Source of the DNA: Ignavibacteriales bacterium UBA1304
Lineage (GTDB): Bacteria; Bacteroidota; Ignavibacteria; Ignavibacteriales; Ignavibacteriaceae
NCBI GenBank assembly: GCA_002307295.1
Contig: DBTY01000031.1
Span: 1 to 49,463, forward strand
DNA length: 49,463 nucleotides
Reading direction: 5' to 3'
Part shown: positions 9,402 through 17,559 of the stretch, in pieces
Layout: every line of letters starts with the position of its first letter
How positions within the stretch are numbered: the first letter of the stretch is position 1
Program-made: the position numbers and the translations under genes
The notes under the pieces: model-generated
What the model was told of the DNA's origin: nothing
Databases searched by the model: none
What the model saw: the letters and a program-made list of their open reading frames with translations, nothing else

Positions 9402-9863
9402 ATGGTTAATAAAAAATATGAAAATATTGCAAAAGAATTAGCGACTACGTTATTAAAATTAAAAAAGAATTCGTGGGAAGCAGATAAAAATAAAAAGTTA
9501 AGGCAAAATGAGTTTTTTGTGCTTACAATATTGGTAAAACGAAGCGATGCGCAAGAAAAAGATACAAAGGTTTCGGATTTAAGCGTTCTTTTTGGTATTA
9601 CCCCAGCGGCTGTGACGCATATTGTAAATTCGCTTGAAGAAAAAGGATTTCTTGAACGATTTGCTGATCCTGCTGATAGAAGGATAGTTATTGTGCGCGC
9701 AACCCCAAAAGGTAAAGAAATTGCTAAAATTAGATATAAAAAAATAATAGAAAAAATATCAGGTTTAGTTGAACGCCTTGGAGAAAAAGACAGCAATGAG
9801 TTTATCAGGCTTTTAACTGTCGCTAATGATTATTGGCATGAGGAGAAGAAAAGCAATGAATAA
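9402..9863 (+). CDS. MarR family transcriptional regulator
   Basis: This 153-residue winged-helix regulator has the DNA-recognition helix region in VSDLSVLFGITPAAVTHIV and the wing motif with DPADRRIVIVRATPKG, both diagnostic for MarR. It has dimerisation helices at both ends. It is translationally overlapped by the downstream drug exporter, so it most likely represses its own operon until a drug or phenolic ligand is bound. Two palindromes sit in the 61 bases before its start. Length and motifs are normal. Confidence 0.93.
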   Translation: MVNKKYENIAKELATTLLKLKKNSWEADKNKKLRQNEFFVLTILVKRSDAQEKDTKVSDLSVLFGITPAAVTHIVNSLEEKGFLERFADPADRRIVIVRATPKGKEIAKIRYKKIIEKISGLVERLGEKDSNEFIRLLTVANDYWHEEKKSNE

Positions 9864-11469
9864 AAATAATCAACGGAAAATATTGCTGACTGGATTAGTA
9901 TTAGGAATGTTTTTCTCTTCTCTAGATCAGACGATTGTAGGAACAGCTATGCCTAGGATAATCGGCGAACTTGGCGGTTTAGGGATACTTACCTGGGTAG
10001 CCACAATTTATATGCTTGCATCAACATCCGTTGCGCCTATTGCCGGCAAACTTGCAGACATATTAGGGAGGCGAAGTATTTATGTCTCTGGCATCTTAAT
10101 ATTTATGTTTGGTTCAGCTTTGTGCGGCTTAAGCCAAAATATGACTGAGCTTATTGTTTTTAGGGGAATTCAGGGAATAGGCGGTGGAATTATGATGCCG
10201 CTTGCATTAACAATTGTTGGAGATATTTTCCCTCCTGGTAAAAGAGGCAAATGGCAGGGAATGATGGGCGCGCTTTTCGGCATATCTGCTATTACTGGGC
10301 CGCTTATTGGCGGATGGATTGTTGACCACGCTACTTGGAGGTGGGTTTTCTATATTAATATGCCATTCGGTATTTTGGCGGCCGCTTCCATATATATTGG
10401 ATTACATGGCGAAAAGGCTCTAAAAGAAAAAGTTGAAATTGATTACGCCGGAGCTTTTACTCTTGTTGCGGCAGTAGCTTCTTTGTTGCTTGGATTGACT
10501 TTAGGCGGAAAAGATTTTCCATGGAATTCGTTCCCAATCATTGGACTAATCGCAGCGTCGCTTGCATTTTTTAGCGCATTTATCTATGTGGAAAAACGAG
10601 CCGCAGATCCAATATTAAGTCTTGATCTTTTTAAAAACAGAACATTTACCATTACAAATTCAATTGGCTTTTTAATGGGAACGGGGATGTTTGGGACAAT
10701 TATGTTTTTGCCTTTGTATCTTCAGGGAGTAACCGGAATGAAAGCAACAAAATCCGGCGGTATAATGGCTCCGATGGTTATTGGAATTGTTTTATCGAGT
10801 ATAGTATCTGGCAGGCTGATTAGACGGTTTCAGTTTCGCGTATTTTTTATTTTGGGAATGCTTTTTGAGGCCTTGGGATTTTATTTTTTAAGCTCAATGA
10901 ATTCGCAGACTACTCAAATTCAGGCCATTTATTATGTAATTCTAGTTGGTTGCGGAATAGGAATGATAATGCCGGCTCTAACAATTTCTGTACAAAGCGC
11001 ATTTCCTATAGAACAACGTGGAGTGGCTACTTCTTCAACGCAGTTTTTTAGAAGTATTGGAGCCACATTTGGCATGGCTATATTCGGAGCAATTATGAAT
11101 TTTCGTTCTGTGGATATCCTAAAAAATGAACTTTTCCCAAAAATACAGGGCATAAAAGAATTGAATAGCGGAGTTTTAGGCAGTATGATGGAAAAAGCGC
11201 ATACTAATCCGCAAAGCATGTATAATATGCTTTTGAAACCGGATTCGTTAAATAAAATTCCCGCGGATATTTTAAAAATTATACTTCCGCCGCTTAAAGC
11301 AGCTTTAGCCGATTCTCTTCATCTTGTCTTTTTTACTGCAGTATTTGTAGCTATTGCAGGAGCTTTGATTGGTATTCTTTTAGGGAGCGCCAGAATAGAC
11401 AACCCTATGAAAAATAAAATAGCTGGAGAAGAACTTAGTTTTGACAGCGATCTTGTTGAGGAATCGTGA
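9856..11469 (+). CDS. DHA2 family MFS multidrug transporter
   Basis: This 537-residue inner-membrane exporter has 14 predicted helices and clear DHA2 signatures. The N-terminus reads SSLDQTIVGTAMP, motif A is GKLADILGRR, and the antiporter motif C region is ITGPLIGGWIVD. It should expel drugs by proton antiport. I place the start at ATG 9856, which has AGGAG at 9841-9845; an in-frame upstream ATG at 9826 would add ten residues. The start overlaps the MarR stop by 8 bases, so the two are coupled. Unlike the second DHA2 system at 28947, it has no adjacent HlyD or outer-membrane partner and probably exports only to the periplasm. Confidence 0.92.
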   Translation: MNKNNQRKILLTGLVLGMFFSSLDQTIVGTAMPRIIGELGGLGILTWVATIYMLASTSVAPIAGKLADILGRRSIYVSGILIFMFGSALCGLSQNMTELIVFRGIQGIGGGIMMPLALTIVGDIFPPGKRGKWQGMMGALFGISAITGPLIGGWIVDHATWRWVFYINMPFGILAAASIYIGLHGEKALKEKVEIDYAGAFTLVAAVASLLLGLTLGGKDFPWNSFPIIGLIAASLAFFSAFIYVEKRAADPILSLDLFKNRTFTITNSIGFLMGTGMFGTIMFLPLYLQGVTGMKATKSGGIMAPMVIGIVLSSIVSGRLIRRFQFRVFFILGMLFEALGFYFLSSMNSQTTQIQAIYYVILVGCGIGMIMPALTISVQSAFPIEQRGVATSSTQFFRSIGATFGMAIFGAIMNFRSVDILKNELFPKIQGIKELNSGVLGSMMEKAHTNPQSMYNMLLKPDSLNKIPADILKIILPPLKAALADSLHLVFFTAVFVAIAGALIGILLGSARIDNPMKNKIAGEELSFDSDLVEES

Positions 11470-11599
11470 AATTAATTTGTTAAATAGCGCTATAAGATTT
11501 ATCCTGAATATGAAAAGATGAGTTAATGTTTATTAAAATTTTAAAATAATTATTTAATTTTCTTTATGAAAATTAAACTTAGTTTTACTAAATTGGACG

Positions 11600-11619
11600 T
11601 AAGGTAAAAATATACCTTA
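11600..11619. promoter_or_regulatory. inverted repeat before the CPPWC protein gene
   Basis: TAAGGTA (11600-11606) and TACCTTA (11613-11619) form a perfect 7-base inverted repeat with a 6-base spacer, ending 45 bases before the start codon at 11665. It could be an operator or a small mRNA hairpin; there is no T-run directly after it, so it is not a terminator. Confidence 0.35.
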
Positions 11620-11664
11620 TAATTAATTTATTTTGTTTCATAGTTTTATTGGAGATTATGCGCT

Positions 11665-12072
11665 ATGGCTGATCAAAAAATTCACGGAGAATTATTCTCT
11701 AAAGAAGAAGCGGACGCTAAATATGGTCCTGTTTTAGATTCATATAAATTAAAAGTTGGTGAGTTTAAAGACGTTTTAGGAAAGACGACACAAAGCATTA
11801 TGTTTCTTTTCAAAGATGGGAAAACTTACGTTTTTGATAAAGACAGGAATATAATTCATAAAAATGGAGATCGTGACGAGTTTAGCAAGGCGATTGTTCT
11901 TAAACGATACAGCGTTTCTGTTGTAGAAGAACTCTTAGCTAAAGGCGCGACAACAGTTGACGCAGCTGATAACTCAGTTATTATCGAACAAAGAGCTGAT
12001 GTAATTTCAGTTTCATATGGCTCTACAACTATGGAAGTTGGAAGCGATTGTCCTCCATGGTGTACGGATTAA
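11665..12072 (+). CDS. unrecognised 135-residue protein with C-terminal CPPWC
   Basis: I do not recognise this protein. It has no signal peptide or membrane segment. The N-terminus contains an acidic FSKEEADAKYGPVL helix-like segment, and the middle is a mixed alpha/beta stretch with a KDGKTYVFDKD hairpin. The C-terminus ends abruptly in a short tail, SDCPPWCTD, with two cysteines three residues apart around Pro-Pro-Trp. A long conserved-looking body with a tiny cysteine tail is reminiscent of a modified-peptide precursor (leader plus core), or of a metal- or thiol-binding tail; both are inference. GGAG lies 10 bases before the ATG. A membrane protein gene follows after 6 bases, so the pair is probably one transcript. 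Confidence 0.7.
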   Translation: MADQKIHGELFSKEEADAKYGPVLDSYKLKVGEFKDVLGKTTQSIMFLFKDGKTYVFDKDRNIIHKNGDRDEFSKAIVLKRYSVSVVEELLAKGATTVDAADNSVIIEQRADVISVSYGSTTMEVGSDCPPWCTD

Positions 12073-12078
12073 TTAAGC

Positions 12079-12699
12079 ATGCATGTTCCTATAGTATTAT
12101 TATACCTTTCCATGTTTATCTTTCTGGCTCCTCCAATAAGACAATTCAGGGAAAGGTTCTTTTATTATTTTTTAATATTGGCGCTGGAAGACCCATTTGC
12201 CTGGCTCTTATTAAATTTTATTAAAATACCTGTTATTATAACGCATTTGTTTTTTACTGTGATGTTAATATTTGCTGTAACAAAACGAGAAAGATTCATT
12301 AAGTACAGCCCCTATGGCGTATTATTAATGATCCCTTTATCGATTGGAACAATTTTCCTTTCATCTGACAATATGCGTATTGTTCTAGCGGCATTTCATA
12401 TATTTATATTTTTTGCAATTATAAAATATACTGTTGAATATACTCGTGAAAAAAGAAGTATTAACTTTTTTCAGGTAGCTTTAATATTGTATGAATCCAC
12501 TATTATTCTGAAATTTGTCGATAGAGTGCTCGATATAAAAAATGGGATAACATTTTTTTATATTACTCTTGGTTTTGAGCTTTTCATTGGAATATTTTTC
12601 ACAATATTTAAAGAGGATAATAAATTCCTTTGCTTTACAATCCCAAGCTTCGATGAAGCTGTTAAAGTAAATTCCGAAAACGAGTATATTGAACAATAA
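12079..12699 (+). CDS. unrecognised polytopic membrane protein
   Basis: This 206-residue protein is almost entirely hydrophobic, with about six to seven predicted helices, short loops and a short acidic cytoplasmic-like tail ending in EYIEQ. It resembles the 7TM sensor modules fused to kinases, such as the one at 45574, in size and texture, but carries no catalytic domain. It starts 6 bases after the stop of the CPPWC protein and has no SD of its own, so translation is probably coupled. Possible roles are export, immunity or processing for the upstream protein, or a stand-alone sensor. I cannot choose among these from sequence. Confidence 0.65.
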   Translation: MHVPIVLLYLSMFIFLAPPIRQFRERFFYYFLILALEDPFAWLLLNFIKIPVIITHLFFTVMLIFAVTKRERFIKYSPYGVLLMIPLSIGTIFLSSDNMRIVLAAFHIFIFFAIIKYTVEYTREKRSINFFQVALILYESTIILKFVDRVLDIKNGITFFYITLGFELFIGIFFTIFKEDNKFLCFTIPSFDEAVKVNSENEYIEQ

Positions 12700-13000
12700 T
12701 CAGAATCTAAACGATAGAGAGAATATTTAAAAACTTTTAAATGTTTTTCTGTCGGTTGTATGTTTGTATAACTTTTTGGGGTTCGAATCTGTATGAAGCG
12801 AAGTTTCATGCAGATAAACATTCGCGTTTTGTTTTTCGGCTAAGTAGACTTTGGGAACATTAAAAAGCGAACGAACGAAAAATAGTATTTTCTTTTTCAT
12901 GACATTCTCTCTTATTTTTTTTGAAAAATTAATAAGAAACAGAATTGGAAACAATAGTAATATTCTGAATATTGAAAATATATTTTATAATAAACGAATT
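12700..13000. other. gene-poor interval with hairpin and possible small ORF
   Basis: This interval separates the membrane protein at 12079 from the terminator behind the DUF6600 gene. It contains a strong hairpin, ATCTGTATGAA (12787-12797) pairing with TTCATGCAGAT (12805-12815), with one wobble. It also contains a 57-codon minus-strand frame, described separately. I see no other feature. Confidence 0.5.
12727..12900 (-). CDS. possible small 57-residue basic protein
   Basis: This minus-strand frame opens at an ATG (12900) preceded by a purine-rich AAGAGAGAA suitable as an SD. It encodes 57 residues with a short hydrophobic start (KKKILFFV) followed by a polar, Lys/His/Asn-rich body. There is no recognisable domain. 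It lies beyond the terminator of the DUF6600 gene and would need its own promoter. The internal hairpin at 12787-12815 argues that the segment may instead be structured RNA or spacer. Weakly supported. Confidence 0.25.
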   Translation of the reverse strand: MKKKILFFVRSLFNVPKVYLAEKQNANVYLHETSLHTDSNPKKLYKHTTDRKTFKSF

Positions 13001-13034
13001 AAAAAGGCGTACCAATAAATCGGGACGCCTTTTT
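13001..13034 (-). terminator. intrinsic terminator of the DUF6600 gene
   Basis: AAAAAGGCGT (13001-13010) and ACGCCTTTTT (13025-13034) form a 10-bp stem with a 14-base loop. They lie 8 bases beyond the DUF6600 stop codon on the minus strand, with a T-run on that strand. The A-rich opposite side makes it potentially bidirectional. Confidence 0.8.
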
Positions 13035-13042
13035 AGTAAAAA

Positions 13043-14056
13043 TTATCTATCGCGAGTAGGGGCTTGAGGCGTATCTTTTTCTTTTGTATCAGTTCTGGTT
13101 CCGGCATCGCGCTGTTCAGTTTTTCTTTCAACTTCTTTAGGCTTTTCTGCTGGTTTCGCATTATTATCTTTTGTTTCTTTTTTCGGAACGGGTTTTACGT
13201 TCTTTCTGATAATAACGTCTTTTGCAACTTTAGCGCGGTATGGCTCAATTCTCTTGTTCTCCTGTTCAGGCGTTTTCATTCTAATAATTCCACGGTTATC
13301 AGAAGGGGCTGCTGTTTGCGATCTATTAACAGAGCCTGCGGGAGTAACTGGGCGAGTGACAGTAGCAGGCTGAGTAGTTACAGGTCTTGTAACTACTTTT
13401 TCAATTCTAACGACTGGCACAGGAGCGTTTGTTCTTTGCTCAATTGCTTTACGATCTGGAGCGTTTCTTATTATTCTCGCCTGATTATTAATATCAGTTC
13501 TTGTAACGTCTTGGATTCTGTATCTTGTCACGTTGTCTTTATTAAAGTCGTTGGCTCTTACAACGTTCCATACTCTTCTTGATTGGGCTTCCCAGGGTTC
13601 TGGTAAACGCGCGCCCTGAGCAGGCATTGGAGCCCATCCTACCATATCGCCATATTGAATCCATTGTACGCGGGCAGGCGACCAGGTTCCACGACCAGGA
13701 AGCCAAACCCAGCCTTGGTCGGGAGTATTAATCCAGTTGCCATAGTGGTAGACTATCCAGCCAAAATCTTCGTAAGATTCCCATACCCAGTTGTTTCCGT
13801 CAAAAACCCAATGACCATTATAAAAAGGCTGCCAATCGGCTACTACGGACGGTTGCCAAACTTTACCATAATTTGCAACAACAATCCAATTGCCATATGA
13901 GTTAAGATCGTCTATGTTGTAATCTTCGTCGCTGGCAAACCAATTGTCTTTAGTCTGACTTTGCGATTGATTCTGATCAGTTCCAATAGGGAAGCAACCT
14001 GAAAAAAACGAAACCGACGCGGCGAATAACCCAATGAATAAAAATTCTATTTCCAT
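13043..14056 (-). CDS. DUF6600 family lipoprotein
   Basis: This 337-residue exported protein starts with a short hydrophobic segment ending in the lipobox-like SFFSGC (Cys21), so it is probably lipidated. Residues about 50-150 carry a tryptophan-rich repeat of the form YGxW...W.P..GWxWLPGR, characteristic of DUF6600. The C-terminal half (about 200-337) is a low-complexity Pro/Lys/Arg/Glu/Thr region rich in VTRPV and KPKE-like units. DUF6600 proteins are envelope proteins of unknown function, often near FecR-like or sigma-factor genes; none is adjacent here. It has its own terminator at 13001-13034. Family match is good, function unknown. Confidence 0.85.
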   Translation of the reverse strand: MEIEFLFIGLFAASVSFFSGCFPIGTDQNQSQSQTKDNWFASDEDYNIDDLNSYGNWIVVANYGKVWQPSVVADWQPFYNGHWVFDGNNWVWESYEDFGWIVYHYGNWINTPDQGWVWLPGRGTWSPARVQWIQYGDMVGWAPMPAQGARLPEPWEAQSRRVWNVVRANDFNKDNVTRYRIQDVTRTDINNQARIIRNAPDRKAIEQRTNAPVPVVRIEKVVTRPVTTQPATVTRPVTPAGSVNRSQTAAPSDNRGIIRMKTPEQENKRIEPYRAKVAKDVIIRKNVKPVPKKETKDNNAKPAEKPKEVERKTEQRDAGTRTDTKEKDTPQAPTRDR

Positions 14057-14466
14057 TACATGTTCTCTATTAAATAAAATAAATTGTCGCTAATTAATTA
14101 TAATAACTTAAGCTATTTGTCTTTATAACTACCGAATGTTAATATATTTTAATATATATCATATTCTTAAGTAAAAAAAGCTTTTTTTGTAATTATTTTT
14201 TTTTTAAGATTAACGCCGCTAAATAAGCGATTATTTATATTTTGCTAAAACAAAGTAAATTTTGTAATATAGCGGAGTTTCTATATATAAAACAAAATGT
14301 TCACAAAAATAAAGTAAACTGGTAGTAAATAAATCAGATTATGGACTGACTTATTGGTTAAAATGTTAGAAATAGAAACATTATTTCATTAATTGACGCG
14401 GGAATATTGTTTATTGGAGTGAAATAAAAAAAGGTATAAAGTTTCAGAAAAATAATTGAGGTTCAG
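14057..14466. other. 410-base intergenic region, divergent promoters
   Basis: This AT-rich region lies between two divergent genes, the DUF6600 lipoprotein and the kinase at 14467. It contains the perfect palindrome A7-GC-T7 at 14173-14188. The 3' end supplies GAGG (14458-14461) as SD for the kinase. I see no coding potential or known RNA family. Confidence 0.6.
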
Positions 14467-17400
14467 ATGAAAGGGCTAATAGAATCTCTAAGAAAAAAAG
14501 ACAGTATTGAACCAAAAATAGAAAACCGCCACTGGTTGAATTCTCAGCTTATTGTAGTAACGTTTTTATGTCTGTTTATAGCCATATTGGTTGTAATTAA
14601 GCAAAATGCCGAAAGAAAGCAGGCGAAAGAATTGAAGCTTGCATGGGAAACTATTTCAGGAGCTTTTGAACTCAAACTTAAAGGCAACGATGATTATATC
14701 AAAATGCTTTCTGTTGAAAGAGTCAGAGGACTGCTTACCCTGGATAAATTTCAATACCGAGTTTCTTATTTCATAAAACAACATCCGGAATTTATCAATA
14801 TTACCGGGGTCAATTCAGATTTTTTTATTGTTGACGCCGCTCCTATAATATCCAACAAACAAATCATTGGATTGCATATCGAATTAAATGAGCCCAAAAG
14901 AGCTTCGCATTTAGCTAAAGATGAACATATAGGAATTTATACTAAACCTTTTAACGCTATTCAGGGGGAACCTTCCTTTGAAATATGGTATCCGGTTTAT
15001 GATAATGAAAAATTTCTCGGTCTTTTTGCCGGAGTGTATTCTTGTAAACAATTTTTAAAAAGTATAGTCCCTATGAATATTCAGGCGAATTATTCTGTCA
15101 AACTAATAAATGAGAATGGAACTATTCTTGCGTCATTTCCAGAAACAAATGAGGAACTGCAAGGCGAGCTGTTTAGTCAAAAAATGCCATTTATAGGGAA
15201 TGGAATAAACCTTGTTGTCCAAAGTAAAAATTCAGAGCGCTTATCATGGGATTTAGTTTTATTGATTTCTATCTGCATGATTTTAGCGGCTGTATTGTTT
15301 TATGTGATATGGCGATTAAAACAAGACAGTTTTAATAAGAAGGAAATAGAACAATCGCTGCGAAAAGAAAGAGATTTATTAAACAGGATAATGGAAACAA
15401 GTCCTGGCGGTATAATGAAATTAGATAAAGTTGGGAAAGTTCTTTTTGCAAATAAAAGAGCTGAAGAAATTCTTGGCTATACGTTTGAAGAACTTGAGAA
15501 TACCGATTATGCTCCATCGGAAATTAAAATAACAGATTTAGACGGATATTCTATCCCTGAGGAAGGTTTATCGTTTTATGTCGTTAAAAAAGCGCTTAAA
15601 TCTATAATCGGCGTACAGCGATCAATTGAATTTAAAAATGGAAGGAAAATATTCCTTAGTATTAGCGCAGCTCCAATGTTTAACGACGAAAATATGTTTG
15701 ATGGCGCGATAATAACGTTTGACGATATAACGCGCGAAGTTCAAAGTATGAAATCGCTTGCTAAAACTGAAAGCCGGTATCACTCTTTGTTTGATAACAT
15801 GCTTGAAGGGTTTGTTTATTGCAAAATGCTATATGACGATGACGGCAAGCCGATAGATTTTATTTATCTTGATATGAACAAAGCTTTTGAAAAATTAACA
15901 GGATTAAAAAATGTAATTGGACGAAAAGCGACAGAAATGATTCCGGGAATACGAGAGCGGGACGAAGAATTATTTTTGACTCATAATCGAGTAGCCCAAA
16001 CTGGAATACCTGCAAGATTTGAAATGCAGGTTAATGCGCTTGGGCAATGGTATGCAGTTTCGCTTTATAGCACAAAAAAAGAATATTTTGTCTCAGTATT
16101 TGATAACATAACTGAACGGAAAAATGCTGAAAAAGCTTTGCAGCAAAGCGAAGAAAAATATAGAAAACTCGTAGAAGTTACCAAAGATGCAATATTCATT
16201 AATCAGGATTATTGTATTGTTTATTTAAATCCGGCGGCTCAAAAACTATTTGGAGCTGAAAAGCCGGAACAAATACTTGGCAAATCTCCTTTAGAAATAT
16301 TTCATCCTGAATATAGGAAGATTGTAATTGAAAGAATTACAAAGATGCACGAGACTGGAAAAGAAGTTGAAACAATAGAAGAAAAAATAATAAATCTTCA
16401 TGGCGTTACAATAGATGTTGAAGTTACCGCAACTCCATTTTTATTAAACGGAAAAGCAGCTATACAGGTAGTGTTACGCGATATTAGCGAAAGGAAAAAT
16501 GCGGAATTTGCTTTGCGCGAAAGCGAGGAAAAATTTCACGCGCTTGTTGAGAATGCTGCAGATGCTTTTTTCTTGCATGATTTTAATGGGAAAATTATTG
16601 AAATTAATAAACAGACTTGTAATAATCTTGGCTATTCAAGAGATGAGCTCTTAGCTATGAGCATACCCGACATAGAACAGGATTATTCGCTTTCTAAAGC
16701 GCAGGAAGCCTGGGAGTCAATCCCTATTGGGCGTCCTATTACATTATCAAGCCATGAGAAAAGAAAAGATGGTTCTGTTTTTCCGGTTGAAGTTCGATTA
16801 ATATGTATTTATTTGAAAGGACGCAAGTTAATACTTGGGCTTATACGAGACGTTACAGAACGCAAACATGCTGAAGAAGCTCTGCAATCTTCATTGCAGG
16901 AAAAAGACGTCCTGATGCGGGAACTCTATCACAGAACTAAAAATAATATGCAGGTTATAAGCTCTATGCTGGGGCTTAAAGCTTTGTATGTTAAAGATAG
17001 CTATACATGCGATATACTTAAAGATATGGAAAGCCGGATACTTTCTATGGCTCTTGTTCACAAACGTTTGTATGAATCGAAAAATTTATCGCGTATCAAT
17101 CTTAAAGATTATATTCTTGAATTATCGAATTTATTATTAGATAATTATAAAGTAGATGTTAGTAAAGTTTCTATGAGACTTGAGCTTGAAGACATAAATG
17201 TATTGATTGATACTGCAATTCCATGCGGAATGATTATTAATGAATTGCTCTCTAATTCAATTAAATATGCGTTTCCCGGAGCCCGTAGAGGCGAAATAGA
17301 AATTCATCTTTGCAGGCTGACGCCTGAAATGATTGAGCTGAAAGTTTCTGATGATGGAATTGGGATGCCTGGTGATTACGATTTCAACCAACAAAATTCC

Positions 17401-17526
17401 TTAGGCTCTCTTTTGCTATTTTCAATTGTAGAAAATCAATTGCAGGGAGAAATTTCGTATGAATTTACTAAGGGCGTCTCTTTTATAATTAAATTTAAAG
17501 ACGTATTTTATAGCGAAAGAGTATAG
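14467..17526 (+). CDS. membrane 4-PAS HisKA_2 histidine kinase
   Basis: This 1019-residue sensor has TM1 at about residues 29-47, a periplasmic domain to about 258, and TM2 at about 259-285. Four PAS domains follow (about 300-430, 437-555, 563-680, 688-805). The HisKA_2 motif YHRTKNNMQV holds His822, and the ATPase domain shows NELLSNSIKYAF and DDGIGM. Its catalytic core is closely similar to that of the kinase at 3245, including the YSERV/YSERI end, so they are paralogues. No response regulator is adjacent; the next gene, 33 bases on, is another kinase. GAGG precedes the ATG by 5 bases. HisKA_2 kinases often signal through receivers without DNA-binding domains, several of which occur in this window. 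Confidence 0.93.
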   Translation: MKGLIESLRKKDSIEPKIENRHWLNSQLIVVTFLCLFIAILVVIKQNAERKQAKELKLAWETISGAFELKLKGNDDYIKMLSVERVRGLLTLDKFQYRVSYFIKQHPEFINITGVNSDFFIVDAAPIISNKQIIGLHIELNEPKRASHLAKDEHIGIYTKPFNAIQGEPSFEIWYPVYDNEKFLGLFAGVYSCKQFLKSIVPMNIQANYSVKLINENGTILASFPETNEELQGELFSQKMPFIGNGINLVVQSKNSERLSWDLVLLISICMILAAVLFYVIWRLKQDSFNKKEIEQSLRKERDLLNRIMETSPGGIMKLDKVGKVLFANKRAEEILGYTFEELENTDYAPSEIKITDLDGYSIPEEGLSFYVVKKALKSIIGVQRSIEFKNGRKIFLSISAAPMFNDENMFDGAIITFDDITREVQSMKSLAKTESRYHSLFDNMLEGFVYCKMLYDDDGKPIDFIYLDMNKAFEKLTGLKNVIGRKATEMIPGIRERDEELFLTHNRVAQTGIPARFEMQVNALGQWYAVSLYSTKKEYFVSVFDNITERKNAEKALQQSEEKYRKLVEVTKDAIFINQDYCIVYLNPAAQKLFGAEKPEQILGKSPLEIFHPEYRKIVIERITKMHETGKEVETIEEKIINLHGVTIDVEVTATPFLLNGKAAIQVVLRDISERKNAEFALRESEEKFHALVENAADAFFLHDFNGKIIEINKQTCNNLGYSRDELLAMSIPDIEQDYSLSKAQEAWESIPIGRPITLSSHEKRKDGSVFPVEVRLICIYLKGRKLILGLIRDVTERKHAEEALQSSLQEKDVLMRELYHRTKNNMQVISSMLGLKALYVKDSYTCDILKDMESRILSMALVHKRLYESKNLSRINLKDYILELSNLLLDNYKVDVSKVSMRLELEDINVLIDTAIPCGMIINELLSNSIKYAFPGARRGEIEIHLCRLTPEMIELKVSDDGIGMPGDYDFNQQNSLGSLLLFSIVENQLQGEISYEFTKGVSFIIKFKDVFYSERV

Positions 17527-17559
17527 AATATAAATTTATCAATTATTGTGATAAAAATA

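Noticed and set aside
9344..9796. 150-codon minus-strand frame opposite marR
   Set aside because: It is a shadow of the MarR gene, with Ser/Phe-rich composition and no family resemblance.
11484..11493. ATAGCGCTAT palindrome after the first DHA2 exporter gene
   Set aside because: Only 10 bases, with no loop and no T-run, so it is not a convincing terminator or operator.
12079..12699. Idea that the membrane protein is a truncated histidine kinase
   Set aside because: The frame ends cleanly after the last helix and a short tail. No kinase-domain remnants follow in any frame before the next feature.
12778..12789. GGGGTTCGAATC, identical to a tRNA T-arm core
   Set aside because: The bases after the loop do not pair with those before it, and no acceptor stem, anticodon arm or D-arm can be built around it. 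No tRNA or clear tRNA fragment is supported.
13064..13582. 172-codon plus-strand frame opposite the DUF6600 gene
   Set aside because: It is the antisense reading of a low-complexity coding region, Phe/Ser/Asn-rich without any domain. The DUF6600 gene on the other strand is well supported.
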